Assembly (NCBI GenBank): GCA_037447605.1
Contig: CM074813.1
Span: 1,049,696-1,084,861, forward strand
DNA: 35,166 bases
Direction of reading: 5' to 3'
From: Zygnema circumcarinatum
Lineage: Eukaryota > Streptophyta > Zygnematophyceae > Zygnematales > Zygnemataceae
Positions 23,236 to 35,136 of the stretch are shown in pieces; position 1 is the first letter of the stretch, and each line of letters begins with the position of its first letter. The notes below the pieces were generated by a model. That model saw nothing but the letters and a program-made list of their open reading frames with translations. It did not search any database and was not told the origin of the DNA. Made by a program: the position numbers and the translations under genes.

Positions 23236-23305
23236 GTCGAAGTGGCGGATTGGTTACGCAACTGTTGCAAAACAGGAATAAAGGGGTTCAAATCCCCTCT
23301 TCGAC
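23236..23305 (+). tRNA. tRNA-like element, copy 1 (GCA/Cys-like, atypical anticodon arm)
   Basis: Seventy nucleotides. The acceptor stem GTCGAAG/CTTCGAC is perfect. D-arm: GCG, a loop with GG, then CGC. T-arm: AGGGG-TTCAAAT-CCCCT. A-box-like TGGCGGATTGG and B-box-like GGTTCAAATCC are present, and no CCA is encoded. The anticodon arm is odd: CTG/CAG with an 8-nt loop TTGCAAAA, or CTGTT/AACAG with a 4-nt loop. If read, the anticodon would be GCA (Cys). It could be a divergent tRNA, a tRNA pseudogene or the head of a tRNA-derived repeat. Confidence 0.5.
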
Positions 23306-23491
23306 CTGCACTGTTCATTCATTCTTCCATTTGTATTCATTTATAGTTTTTGTGTTTGTGCTTCATGTCTTATATTTGTTGTTATTTTTCCTAGTTGTTT
23401 TTATTGCTTTTTGCCTTTTCCTTCAAAACTTTGAATACGTTTTACATCATATTTTCTTTTGAGCATATATAGGTAGTTTGCTAACAAAATT

Positions 23492-23668
23492 ATGCCGGCA
23501 CACTCAGGAAAAACTGTCTTCTTTGGTTTTTGGAAACCTTGGTGGTATAAGCAACCATATCAAGTGCGGCAATGGGCTGTATTTGATGCCATCAGTACAA
23601 TTATAGAATCCCTTGTAACTGCGTGTGCTAAAAATCCAAAACGTCCGGACTTAGGAGAAACAAGCTGA
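23492..23668 (+). CDS. Small open reading frame, unrecognised (58 aa)
   Basis: ATG at 23492 and TGA at 23666-23668. The peptide is not low-complexity, unlike its surroundings. It is rich in aromatic residues early (FFGFWKPWWYKQPYQ) and then has an amphipathic segment (WAVFDAISTIIESLVTACAK). The last codons overlap the start of the direct repeat next to the gap. It may be the N-terminal remnant of a longer gene or mobile element interrupted by the gap region. No family is recognised. Confidence 0.3.
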   Translation: MPAHSGKTVFFGFWKPWWYKQPYQVRQWAVFDAISTIIESLVTACAKNPKRPDLGETS

Positions 23669-23846
23669 TAAAGGTGCAATTGATTCAACAACAATACAAA
23701 AAATATCATTAGAATGATCGACGTGTGGGCAAAGGAGGGNNNNNNNNNNGGGAGAAACAAAACAAGCTGATATAGGTGCAATTGATACAACAACAATACA
23801 AAAATATAATTAGAAATAGAATGATGGACGTGTGGGCAAAGGAGGG
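23654..23846. repeat. Diverged direct repeats flanking a 10-N assembly gap
   Basis: Copy 1 (23654-23739) and copy 2 (23751-23846) both run from GGAGAAACAA through AGGTGCAATTGAT, CAACAACAATACAAAAA and GACGTGTGGGCAAAGGAGGG. They differ by several substitutions and two small indels. The gap is 23740-23749. Confidence 0.85.
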
Positions 23847-24577
23847 ACAACGTGGGTGGGGGTTGGAGGAAGAGGATCAACAAGAGAGACTGGAGAGGGT
23901 TGAGATCCACTAAGGAGGAGAGTGAGAGTGAGTCAGGGATAAGGCATAAGAGGGAGACAACAACAAAGAAGACTGTAAGGAAGGGGCAAAGAACACTAGA
24001 TGCTAAGATGTCACATACTAAGGGGGAAGGAGACACACGGGGTGGAACAAGAAGGGAAGTGACAGAAAAAAGAGAGGGCAAGACACAGCAAGGTAAGCGA
24101 AAGAGAGATAAGAAGGGAGGGGACAGGAAAGGGGGGGGGGAAGATGGAAGAACAAGGCAGGGAATAACAGAGAATGGAGCGTGAGAGGGAGAGAGAGTGG
24201 GAGGGAGGGAGCAAGTGAGCACACGGAGACAAACATGAGGAGAGATGGGCAAAAGAAAGGGTCGCAGGTGGCAAACTAGACGGACGTCTATATGAATAAT
24301 CTTAACAGACAGGAAGACAGTCTGTCAGCAGACCAGCCGTTCAAATGGAGTTTCCAAACACCAAGCTGCGAAGAGAGTGAAAAACAAAAAACAAACGCAC
24401 CAAGGCCAGCATAAAGAGAGAGGAGGAAGCGGGTGAGGGATGGGGGGAATGCACAAACAACAGAAGTGAGAATGGGAGAGAGAGGGCACAAAGAGGGGGG
24501 AGGGGCAGAGAAAAAGCAAAAGAACAAACACAAAAACTATAAATGAATAAAAATAGAAGAATGAATAAATCGTACAA

Positions 24578-24647
24578 GTCGAAGAGGGGATTTGAACCCC
24601 TTTATTACTGTTTTGCAACAGTTGCGTAACCAATCCGCCACTTCGAC
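24578..24647 (-). tRNA. tRNA-like element, copy 2 (GCA/Cys-like)
   Basis: Reverse-strand copy identical to copy 1 except for one base in the anticodon arm (CAGT in place of CAGG). That change adds a fourth pair (ACTG/CAGT) around the TTGCAAAA loop. Acceptor and T stems are intact. It is preceded by the same CCTCCCCATTA flank and a CAG/CTG tract, and followed by the same ATTCATTTATAGTTTTTGTG flank. Confidence 0.5.
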
Positions 24648-24715
24648 ATAATGGGGAGGGGGAGGAATAACATGCAATCATACACAACACAAGCATAGGC
24701 AAAGGAACAGGCACC

Positions 24716-24930
24716 AGAAGAAGAAGAAGAAGAGGCAGCAGCAACAGCAGAAAAAGCAAGAGCAAAAAAAGCAGCAGCATAGAAAGCAGCAGCAACATCA
24801 ACAGCTGCAGCAGGTGCTGCAACAGCAGTAGCAGCAAAAATAGCAAAAGCAGGAAAAGAAACACCACAAAAAGCTGCAGCAGCATCAACAGCAGCAGCAG
24901 CAACAGCAGCAGAAACAGCAGCACAAAACA
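24716..24930 (-). repeat. CAG/CTG triplet array 5' of tRNA-like copy 2
   Basis: Interrupted GCAGCA/AGAAGA triplets on the plus strand (TGC/CTG on the minus strand) lie directly 5' of copy 2, in the same relative position as the array before copy 1. Frames across it encode only low-complexity peptides. Confidence 0.75.
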
Positions 24931-25082
24931 AAATATGGTATACAAGGTATTCAAAATTTTGAAAGAAACTCAAAAAACAAAAAAAAAACAACTAAGATAA
25001 ATAACCACAAATATTTTACATCAAATGCACAAACACAAACACTATATATGAATCAAAATAAACAAATGAAAAAATAGTACGA

Positions 25083-25152
25083 GTCAAAGAGGGGATTTGA
25101 ACCCCTTTATTACTGTTTTGCAACAGTTGCATAACCAATTTGCCACTTCGAC
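25083..25152 (-). tRNA. tRNA-like element, copy 3 (GCA/Cys-like)
   Basis: Seventy-nucleotide copy more diverged than copies 1 and 2. The D-stem GCG/CGC has become GCA/TGC, a paired change that keeps base pairing. The acceptor stem changes to CTTTGAC, giving a tolerated G-U pair. The T-arm AGGGG-TTCAAAT-CCCCT and the anticodon arm ACTG-TTGCAAAA-CAGT are unchanged. The same 5' and 3' flanks are present in diverged form. Confidence 0.5.
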
Positions 25153-25369
25153 TTAATGGGGAGGGGGAGGAATAACACACAGTCATACACGCAACAAAAG
25201 CATAAGCGAAGGAACGAGAGGCACAAGCAAAGGAAGAGAAGACTGAGGCAAAGGCAACATAGCAAGGGGCAAAGGCAAAGGATGTCGGGGCAGGGGCAAG
25301 GGAGGTAAAATACGGAACGTGGAATGCGGAATGCGGAATGATGAATGAAGCAACAATACAAATAAAACA

Positions 25370-25870
25370 AAACCTACAGCAGCATTAGCATAAAAGCAAG
25401 AGCAAAAAAAGCAGCAGCAGCAGGAGCTGTAGCAGCAGCAGCAGGATAAGAAGCGGTTGGAGCTGCAGCAGTAGCAGCAGAAAAAGCAGCAACAGCAGTA
25501 GCAGCGGCAGCAGCACAACACAAAAACAATAGCAGAAACAGCAGATGAAGAAGAAGAAGAGGCAGCAGCAGCAGCAAAAAAACCAAAAGAAAAAAAGCGC
25601 CAGCTTAAAAAGCAGGAGCAACATCAACAACAGCAGCATAAAAAGCAGCAGCAGCAGCAGTAGCAAAAAGAGCACCAATGGAGACAAGGGGGGCATGAGC
25701 AAAGGCGAGGGAGGCAGGGGCAGGTGCAAGAGCACAGGAGGCAGGGGCAAGGGAAAGGGAGGCAGGGGGAAGGGCAGAGAAGGCAGGTGCAGAGGCAAGG
25801 GCAAGGGAGGCAGGTGCAAGGGCACGGGAGGCAGGGGCAAGGGTAAGGGAGGCAGGGGCAAGGGCAAGGA
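25370..25870 (-). repeat. CAG/CTG array and GGCAGGGGCAAGG repeats 5' of tRNA-like copy 3
   Basis: About 300 bp of interrupted CAG/CTG triplets are followed by about 190 bp of GGCAGGGGCAAGG-type repeats (25685-25870). Both are low-complexity in every frame. Confidence 0.75.
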
Positions 25871-26444
25871 CTCACCGCTGCTCAAGTCCGCCGTCGTCCC
25901 TAAAAACCGATCGCGCTTTTGCCGTGGTCGACGGCACACCGCTCACCGTTCACCGTTCACTGGGGTGAGGCGAGAGGACGCTCTGCTCACTCCGCTGCAA
26001 GGATGGCTCGGGCGATGGCGAGGGAGGAGCCCTATACCCTAAACCCGAGGTGATCTGAGCTCGCAGCGAGCGAGCAGACGGGCAGGCGGCGGGCGCGAGG
26101 CGCCGCGGCGGGACGCCGCTCGAGCGGTGGTGACGCGCATGGCGACAAAACGGAGGGCGGCGGGCGGCGGGCAACGGAGGGAGCGCGTGGGGCCGAAAAG
26201 GGGGAGTCAGCCCTGGGCCGGAGATACGGAGGCAAAATAATTGCTCTCTGGAATTCGTGACGCCCGAGCCTGTCGAACGTCCACTTTTCGCGGAATTGGG
26301 CTGCCGTACAACGCGGAATTAGGGTCGGGGGTTTTCTGAATTGATTTGGCGCTGGTCTAAGTCTGACTCCCCCTATTGATGTCGAAAAAAACTGCATATC
26401 TGGTACCTCATAACTGGCTAAGCATGGAACAGCGTGCATACATG

Positions 26445-26718
26445 GAACGGCTCACTCGTGCAAGGGGCACTTAACAGAACTGCACTGATTTTAGATTCCA
26501 TGCACGGAACGGATACTGAACAATACTGAACTTTGGTCCTCATTTCATGCATGGAATAGTTCACTCGTGCAACGGATACTGACCAGAACTGAACTCGGGT
26601 TCAGATTTCATGCATGGAACGGTCTACTCGAACAACGGATACTGAACAGGACTGAACTCTGGTCCAGATTTCATGCACAGAACGGTCCACTCGTACAACG
26701 GATACTGAACAAAACTGG
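26445..26718 (+). repeat. 63-bp tandem minisatellite (about 4.3 units)
   Basis: The word AACGGATACTG starts at 26508, 26571, 26634 and 26697, an exact 63-bp period, with a degenerate unit before them. Units share GAACTCTGGTTCAGATTTCATGCA and TGGAACGGTCTACTCG-like segments. The period is 21 codons and the plus frame has no stop across the last three units (repeating QRILNRTEL...FHA.NG). Confidence 0.85.
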
Positions 26719-27164
26719 ATTGAGTCCAGACTTCTACGAAGCCTTCCGAAAACTGCAAACCGCAGCATAGAGCCTGACCTTCTTTAAATTTGCCTTTCCT
26801 TTTATCTTTTCCAGAAAGTGTTTTATTTTATTTTGTTGGGGAAGGAAAATGGGATTGAACTCACGATGGCGTTTTATTTATTTTATTGCGTGTTACTTTT
26901 GGCATCAAATGCTGCGCGCGCAACTTGCATGAAACGCGAGCACGTGATTGGTTCACATGCAAACAAGTGCAAAAATTGAGTTGCAGAAAAGGGGACGACG
27001 GAGGGAGATGCCAGCGAAGACCAAATACTTCAAAAAACTTGGCATCTGTCGATGAAAGCATATTTTTTTTTTTTTTTGCTGTCGTCAAAAAAAAACCATT
27101 CTTTTTCCGGTTCTCCCAAAGTATTTTTTCTCCGCCGAAATTTTCACTTCCTTTTTGGTTCGAT
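26719..27164. other. Intergenic region and likely CYP40 3' untranslated region
   Basis: Nothing coding was recognised. AATAAAATAAAA on the minus strand near 26822-26835, and similar TTTTATTTATTTTATT near 26871-26886, could serve as polyadenylation signals about 280-340 nt past the CYP40 stop. Confidence 0.4.
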
Positions 27165-31012
<3,848 letters not shown>

Positions 31013-31222
31013 GCTTCTTCTGCCCACTTGAAAAGCACAAATGTGCTCAAACGCGCACTCTTCTAAATTTTTTACAGCGTCACAGGAACGGGTATAGAAT
31101 TTTAAAAGGGCTTGAATTCAACTTGAGAAACGTATTGCGAGCTTTTCAGAAGTGAAAAAAGTTATTTCACTGCATTTGAAATTTATTTGCCTTCACCGAT
31201 GAGAGTGGAGAAGCTTCTGGGA

Positions 31223-31740
31223 CTAGGAGGAAAGGCAGGCGACAGGATGTATGTCCAGTTTGTAGTTCCGTGAAGTCGGCAGCCCGTTACAGTCCCACAT
31301 CACAGCGTGATTTCCCCGCAACTGCAGCATAGAAGTGTACGGATGCCAAATTTCGATATATCGTGAAGTTGTCTGATACGATATATTGTGTCCCTCCTTC
31401 GATACAGTACGCATCGGTTTGACCTCCCTCCTGCTGTCCTCCCCTCCCCCTGTCGTCGCTCCCAACCTCACTCCCTCTCTCTCCCTCTCGCCCTCTCTCA
31501 CGCCCTCTTACTCGCTCTCCCTCTCCCTCTCCCTCTGCCTCTCGGAAAAGAGCTTACACATAAAAGCATGTTTACGTGTTGTGGGTCGAATGGTTTTGCC
31601 CTTCTGAACAACTTGGCAGTTCGTTCACTCTCCAATGACGACTCGCTCACCGTGTTCCGAAACAGCTCGATCTCCTCCTCCTCCTGCAAAGCGAGGGCGG
31701 GTCTCGCCGCATTCATCTCCCTCCCTGCACTTTGCTTCAT
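31223..31740 (-). CDS. Possible small two-exon gene, unrecognised (87 aa)
   Basis: Exon 1 is 31576-31740 and exon 2 is 31223-31321 with stop TAG. They join in phase 0 across CAACAC|GTAAAC and ATGCTGCAG|TTGCGG. The product reads MNAARPALALQEEEEIELF, then SLESERTAKLFRRAKPFD, then LRGNHAVMWDCNGLPTSR and NYKLDIHPVACLSS. Its composition is that of a normal soluble protein, unlike the pyrimidine-rich frames nearby. A second methionine at 31716 could be the start. It lies only 210 bp upstream of the CYP40 ATG on the same strand. I do not recognise it, and it may instead belong to the CYP40 leader. Confidence 0.3.
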
Positions 31741-32347
31741 TCGCCATTTATTTTCACTTTTTTATATTGCGCCCAAGAACTGGAACTTTTGAAGATTTTT
31801 TTTAATTTATTTGATTTTACTTTTTTATTTTTTTCTCTTGCACCGTGACCGAAGCTAATAGGCGACCGTGAGAAAATGCGTAGTGAAAAAAGAAAAAAAA
31901 TGCCCCTACATCACCGTAAAAGCAACCCCCCCCCCCCCTTCAAATAACAGCACCAGGGCAAGACGCGGACCGGGCCGTTGGGCGCGTCCAACGGCTACTG
32001 TACGGAATGTATCGTCCGTACAGATCGCACATGGTGAAAACCACGAGCTCGCTCGTCGTTGCGACACATTTCAGCGAATGAAAATGTGCCACGTAGAGAA
32101 AGTGTACACGTGGCGAGATACCCATTGGACGATGTCCTCGACGGAGTAACGGTCAACAAAAACATTGTTCTCGTGAATGCGAACCACGCGCACACACACC
32201 ACACTTTCCCTAATTATTGCTCTGAACTTCTCTCGCTCCCCCTACTTCCCCGACAGCTGCCTCCTCCCTCTCCCCGTCTCCTCTCACTCTCCCTCCCTCT
32301 CACTCCCTCTCCCCGGGGAGCCACAGGTGGAGGGAGAGGGGCGGGCC
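31741..32347. other. Intergenic promoter region upstream of the elongation factor gene
   Basis: About 600 bp with poly(T)/poly(A) runs (31790-31910), an ACGT-core motif (TACACGTGGC near 32104), a CCGTACAG near 32010 and a CTCCCTCT pyrimidine tract (about 32230-32310) just before the ATG, probably in the 5' untranslated region. Confidence 0.45.
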
Positions 32348-35136
32348 ATGGCGGCCCTGAACGTGAACGCGGGACTGTTAGGGCACATCGACAGCGGGAA
32401 GACGGCGCTCGCGCGCGCTCTGAGCACAGCGCTGAGCACCGCCGCGCTCGACCGCGCGCCGCAGAGCGCCGCGCGGGGCATCACGCTCGACCTCGGCTTC
32501 TCCGCGCTCACTGTGCGCGCTCCCCTCCGCGTTAATTTAACTGCAGATTAGGGTTGGAATTTTTGAAGTAATGGATTACGTTTTTTTTTAAATGGTTTAA
32601 GTCACTGCTTTCTGGCTTACTTCTAATGGAGAGTAAGGTAGTTTCTGTTGCATTAGATGGTAAGGAAAGCAGGGTTACTGCCTCCTGCCTTCCTTCTGGT
32701 GCGGTTTAGGGTGACAATGATGAAGTTAGTAGCTTAAACTGTTAGGGTTAAGGCCCAGGTTAGAGTCAATACTTTGAAAGATTAAGACTTATAGTAAGAG
32801 CTAGAAGAATTAAATTTAATTTTACAACATGCAAACGATGTAATTGGCAATTAAAAACGCATCGACTTGAAAATGTGAGATTAAGAAGTTATAGTTTTCG
32901 TGAGAGGTGACGACGAAATTGTGAGGACTCTCAATTCGTACAGGGGGGAAATCTGATTTCTTTAAATTAAGTAATCAAACGAGGAGCTGAAAGGGTGTCA
33001 AGAGAATGCACCGCGCTTGAGTAAGCGGACTTATGAAAGGAGATTAACTTCATGTTTTTTGGAAGAACCAACTTTTTAGTGCTTAAGTGAGGTTGGAAGG
33101 CACTGAGTTTAATTGTTTTTGTTAACATGAACTATTAATTCAATTCCACAAACATTTGTTTCCTGTTTCATCGTTTGATCGTTTGTCAAGGACATCTCTG
33201 CTGCCGCTTCCTCCCCTGACTTTGAAACTCCCCTCTCCTCCCCCTCCCTCTCCCACACTCTCCCCCCCTCCCTCTCCCACTCCGTCCCCATCCCTCTCCC
33301 TCTCCTCTCCTCCCCCTCACTTCCCATCCGCTCCCCTCCTTGTCCTTCTCCCCTCCTCCCTCTCCTCTCCCCCCCTCCCTCTCCCTCTCCCCTCCCTCCC
33401 CTCCCCTTCCCTCCTCCTCCCACTCTTCCCCTTCCCACTCCACTCTCTTCCTCCCTCTTCCACTCTCTTCCCCTACCTCTTCCTCGACTCTTCCGCCCTC
33501 CCGCTCCAACTTTTTCCCCCCTCCTCCCTCTCCCTCTTCCCCCCCCCCTCCCCTCACACTCCCATCGTTGCCCCCTCCTCCTCTCCCTCCCTCCTTCCAG
33601 GTAGACATGCCCGAGCACCTGGCTGGTCTTCCGTACGAGAAGTTGCAGATTACCTTGGTGGACTGTCCCGGGCACGCCTCGCTCATTCGCACCATCATTG
33701 GCGGTTAGGCTAAATCCTATCTGTTGAATTCTCCTTTTTCTTTTTTCGTGAGGAAGGTAGGAGATGCCATATTTCATTTCACTTGAACTTTGCGATTTGC
33801 GTAGAAGTTGTACTAAGGTTTCTTTCATCACCTGCAGGAGCCCAAATCATCGACATTATGATTCTTGTGGTGGACGTCACGAGGGGGATTCAGACGCAGA
33901 CGGCGGAGGTGCGTGCCGGAAACCAGGGCCAAATTAGGGCTAGGGTTTTACAGACGGTGAAAGCAGCAGCAGCACTGCAGGTCCTATTGAAGGCCTCCAT
34001 TTGTGTCATCCTGTCCCTTCCTCAGAGTCGCATTGCAATTGCCCTTTTCCCTTCCCCCCTCACTGTGGCCCTCGCGGGGGGGCGGCAGAGCAGTGTCTGG
34101 TCGTGGGCGAGATCTCGCCGACCCGCTCCATGGTGGTCGCGCTCAACAAAACGGTGCGCCGCTTCGGCTTTTCACCTCTCGACTTGACTTGACTTGACTT
34201 GACTTGACTTGACTGTACTTGACTTGACTTGACTTAATATGAATACGTTTTTTTGGCAGGATCTCCTCCCTGAAGCCACAAAGCAACAACAAATTGAAAA
34301 GGTGTGCTTTCCTCTTACTACTCTGTCAAGAGCAGCTAATCTCAGTTCTCTTCCCCCCCTTTCTCTCTCTCTCGCTTTCGTTTTTCTCGCTCTGCCTCCC
34401 TCCCTCTCTCCCTCTCACTTCCTTTCCGAGTTTAGCCCTCCTTTCCTTATTCCCCTCTCTCTCTTTTTCTCCTTCCGCTTCTCCACTACGTCACAATAGA
34501 CTTCTGCTCATGTTCCTCACAAAGTTCATGTCACATAGCATTCTCTCACTCCCGTCGTTTTTCTCGTCTCTATCTAATTGTCATGTTAAGGTTTTACTTT
34601 TCCAAGGATTCTCTTTTGGTTTTTGTTTCCCGGTCCACTATTTACGTCTATTTGCCTTATTTTTCATTTTCGCAACTTCGTAAAATTCTAGGTGCAGCGA
34701 TGTCCCTTTGATGTATGAGTTTCAAGAATCGATGATAGTATAATTTCATGTACACCTGTTGAACTGCCAGGTGGCATTCTGTGATTGGATGCTTTTCAGA
34801 TGAAAAAACGCCTCCGCGCCACTCTTAAGGGGACAAAATTTTCGGACTGCCCGATAGTAGCCACGGCAGCTCGCCCGGGCGGACCCGAAGTACGAAAATA
34901 ATCTTCGAGATTTCTCGATGTTTCGAGACAAAAAAATTGTGGTGTAATGTAATGATGTTATGAACATCCTTTTCTAAGTTAAATGTGCCGATCTGTCTCA
35001 ACATCCGCATGAAGGAAATGTGACATCGCTATTCGCAGTCCTAATCTCTGCGAGAGTGGCCTTCAGGGCGAGGCCGCGGGCCGCTCCGTACAAGGCGTCG
35101 GGGAGCTCGTCAAAGAGCTCACCGCCCAAGTGACAG
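32348..35136 (+). CDS. EEFSEC: Selenocysteine-specific elongation factor (EFSEC/SelB), partial at window end
   Basis: GTPase that delivers selenocysteyl-tRNA to UGA codons in selenoprotein mRNAs. Exons (plus strand): 32348-32530, 33601-33703, 33838-33908, 34094-34153, 34260-34301, 34800-34889, 35067-35136. All phases agree and give 206 residues. G1 is GHIDSGKT at residues 12-19, followed by ALARALSTALSTAALD. Switch I is RGITLDLGF, G3 is TLVDCPGHASLIRTIIGGAQ, G4 is ALNKTDLLPEA, and the later motif is KGTKFSDCPIVATAARPGG. These align closely with human EEFSEC, including GHIDSGKTALARALS and RGITLDLGFS, which separate it from EF-1A, EF-Tu and eIF2-gamma. For exon 7 the acceptor CTTCAG|GGC keeps the frame; an earlier AG at 35038 does not. 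The rest of the G domain, the later barrels and the C-terminal domain lie beyond the window. Confidence 0.95.
32531..33600 (+). other. Intron 1 of the elongation factor gene
   Basis: This 1070-bp intron has ordinary sequence in its first 650 bp, with several TTTAGGG/GGGTTA motifs (near 32549, 32706, 32744). A pyrimidine tract of CCCTCTCC/CCTCCC repeats of about 380 bp (33215-33600) then runs directly into the acceptor TTCCAG. The donor is CTCCGC|GTTAAT. The long open frames on either strand across the tract are repeat artefacts. Confidence 0.75.
34181..34235 (+). repeat. (GACTT)n pentanucleotide repeat in elongation factor intron 4
   Basis: About ten GACTT units, with one interruption (GACTGTACTT), lie between exons 4 and 5 and about 25 bp before the acceptor of exon 5. 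Confidence 0.9.
34302..34799 (+). other. Intron 5 of the elongation factor gene
   Basis: This 498-bp intron is pyrimidine-rich (CTCTCT/CCCTCC, about 34350-34480) with no other recognised feature. The donor is AAG|GTGTGC and the acceptor TTTTCAG|ATG. Confidence 0.7.

Larger units (their letters stand above)
21784..23305 (+). repeat. Left arm of a large imperfect inverted repeat ending in a tRNA-like element
   Basis: From the outside in, it holds AGGGGGAGTCAGAC (21784-21797), a GC hairpin (21961-21994), a CpG-rich block with TTGTCGCCATGCGCGTCAC (about 22034), TTTAGGG near 22133, CTG/GCT triplet arrays (about 22410-23070), a conserved flank ending CCTCCCCATTAAG, and a tRNA-like sequence. The same landmarks recur in reverse order and orientation at 24578-26374. 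Confidence 0.65.
23306..24577. other. Spacer of the inverted repeat, with the assembly gap
   Basis: It holds a 58-codon open frame (23492-23668), diverged direct repeats flanking ten Ns (23740-23749), and about 400 bp of purine-rich plus-strand sequence (GGGAGG/GAGAG, about 23850-24240). No spliced gene is supported. Confidence 0.5.
24578..26374 (-). repeat. Right arm of the large imperfect inverted repeat (two tRNA-like copies)
   Basis: Read on the minus strand from the outer edge, it holds AGGGGGAGTCAGAC (26361-26374), a CpG-rich block with TTGTCGCCATGCGCGTCAC (about 26130-26150), TTTAGGG near 26040, CCTTGCCCCTGCC repeats, CAG/CTG arrays (25370-25680 and 24720-24930), and tRNA-like copies at 25083-25152 and 24578-24647. 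It mirrors the left arm with one extra inner unit. Confidence 0.6.

Noticed and set aside
23236-23305. tRNA-Sec, in view of the nearby elongation factor
   Set aside because: tRNA-Sec has a TCA anticodon, a long acceptor/T axis and a long variable arm. This sequence has a 7-bp acceptor stem, a short variable region and a GCA-like loop.
26445-26718. CRISPR-like direct repeats
   Set aside because: Units are contiguous 63-bp tandem copies without unique spacers, in a eukaryotic genome.
32348-33703. Assignment as EF-1A/EF-Tu or eIF2-gamma
   Set aside because: GHIDSGKTALARALS, RGITLDLGFS and SLIRTIIGGAQIID are specific to the selenocysteine factor, and the exon products align end to end with it.
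33109-33831. 240-residue minus-strand frame rich in Gly/Glu/Arg
   Set aside because: It is the reverse reading of the pyrimidine tract in intron 1 of the elongation factor gene.
35039-35066. Exon 7 of the elongation factor starting right after the AG at 35037-35038
   Set aside because: It would need a different phase from exon 6 and introduces TCC TAA. The acceptor at 35066 gives PGGPE-GEAAGR and matches the family.
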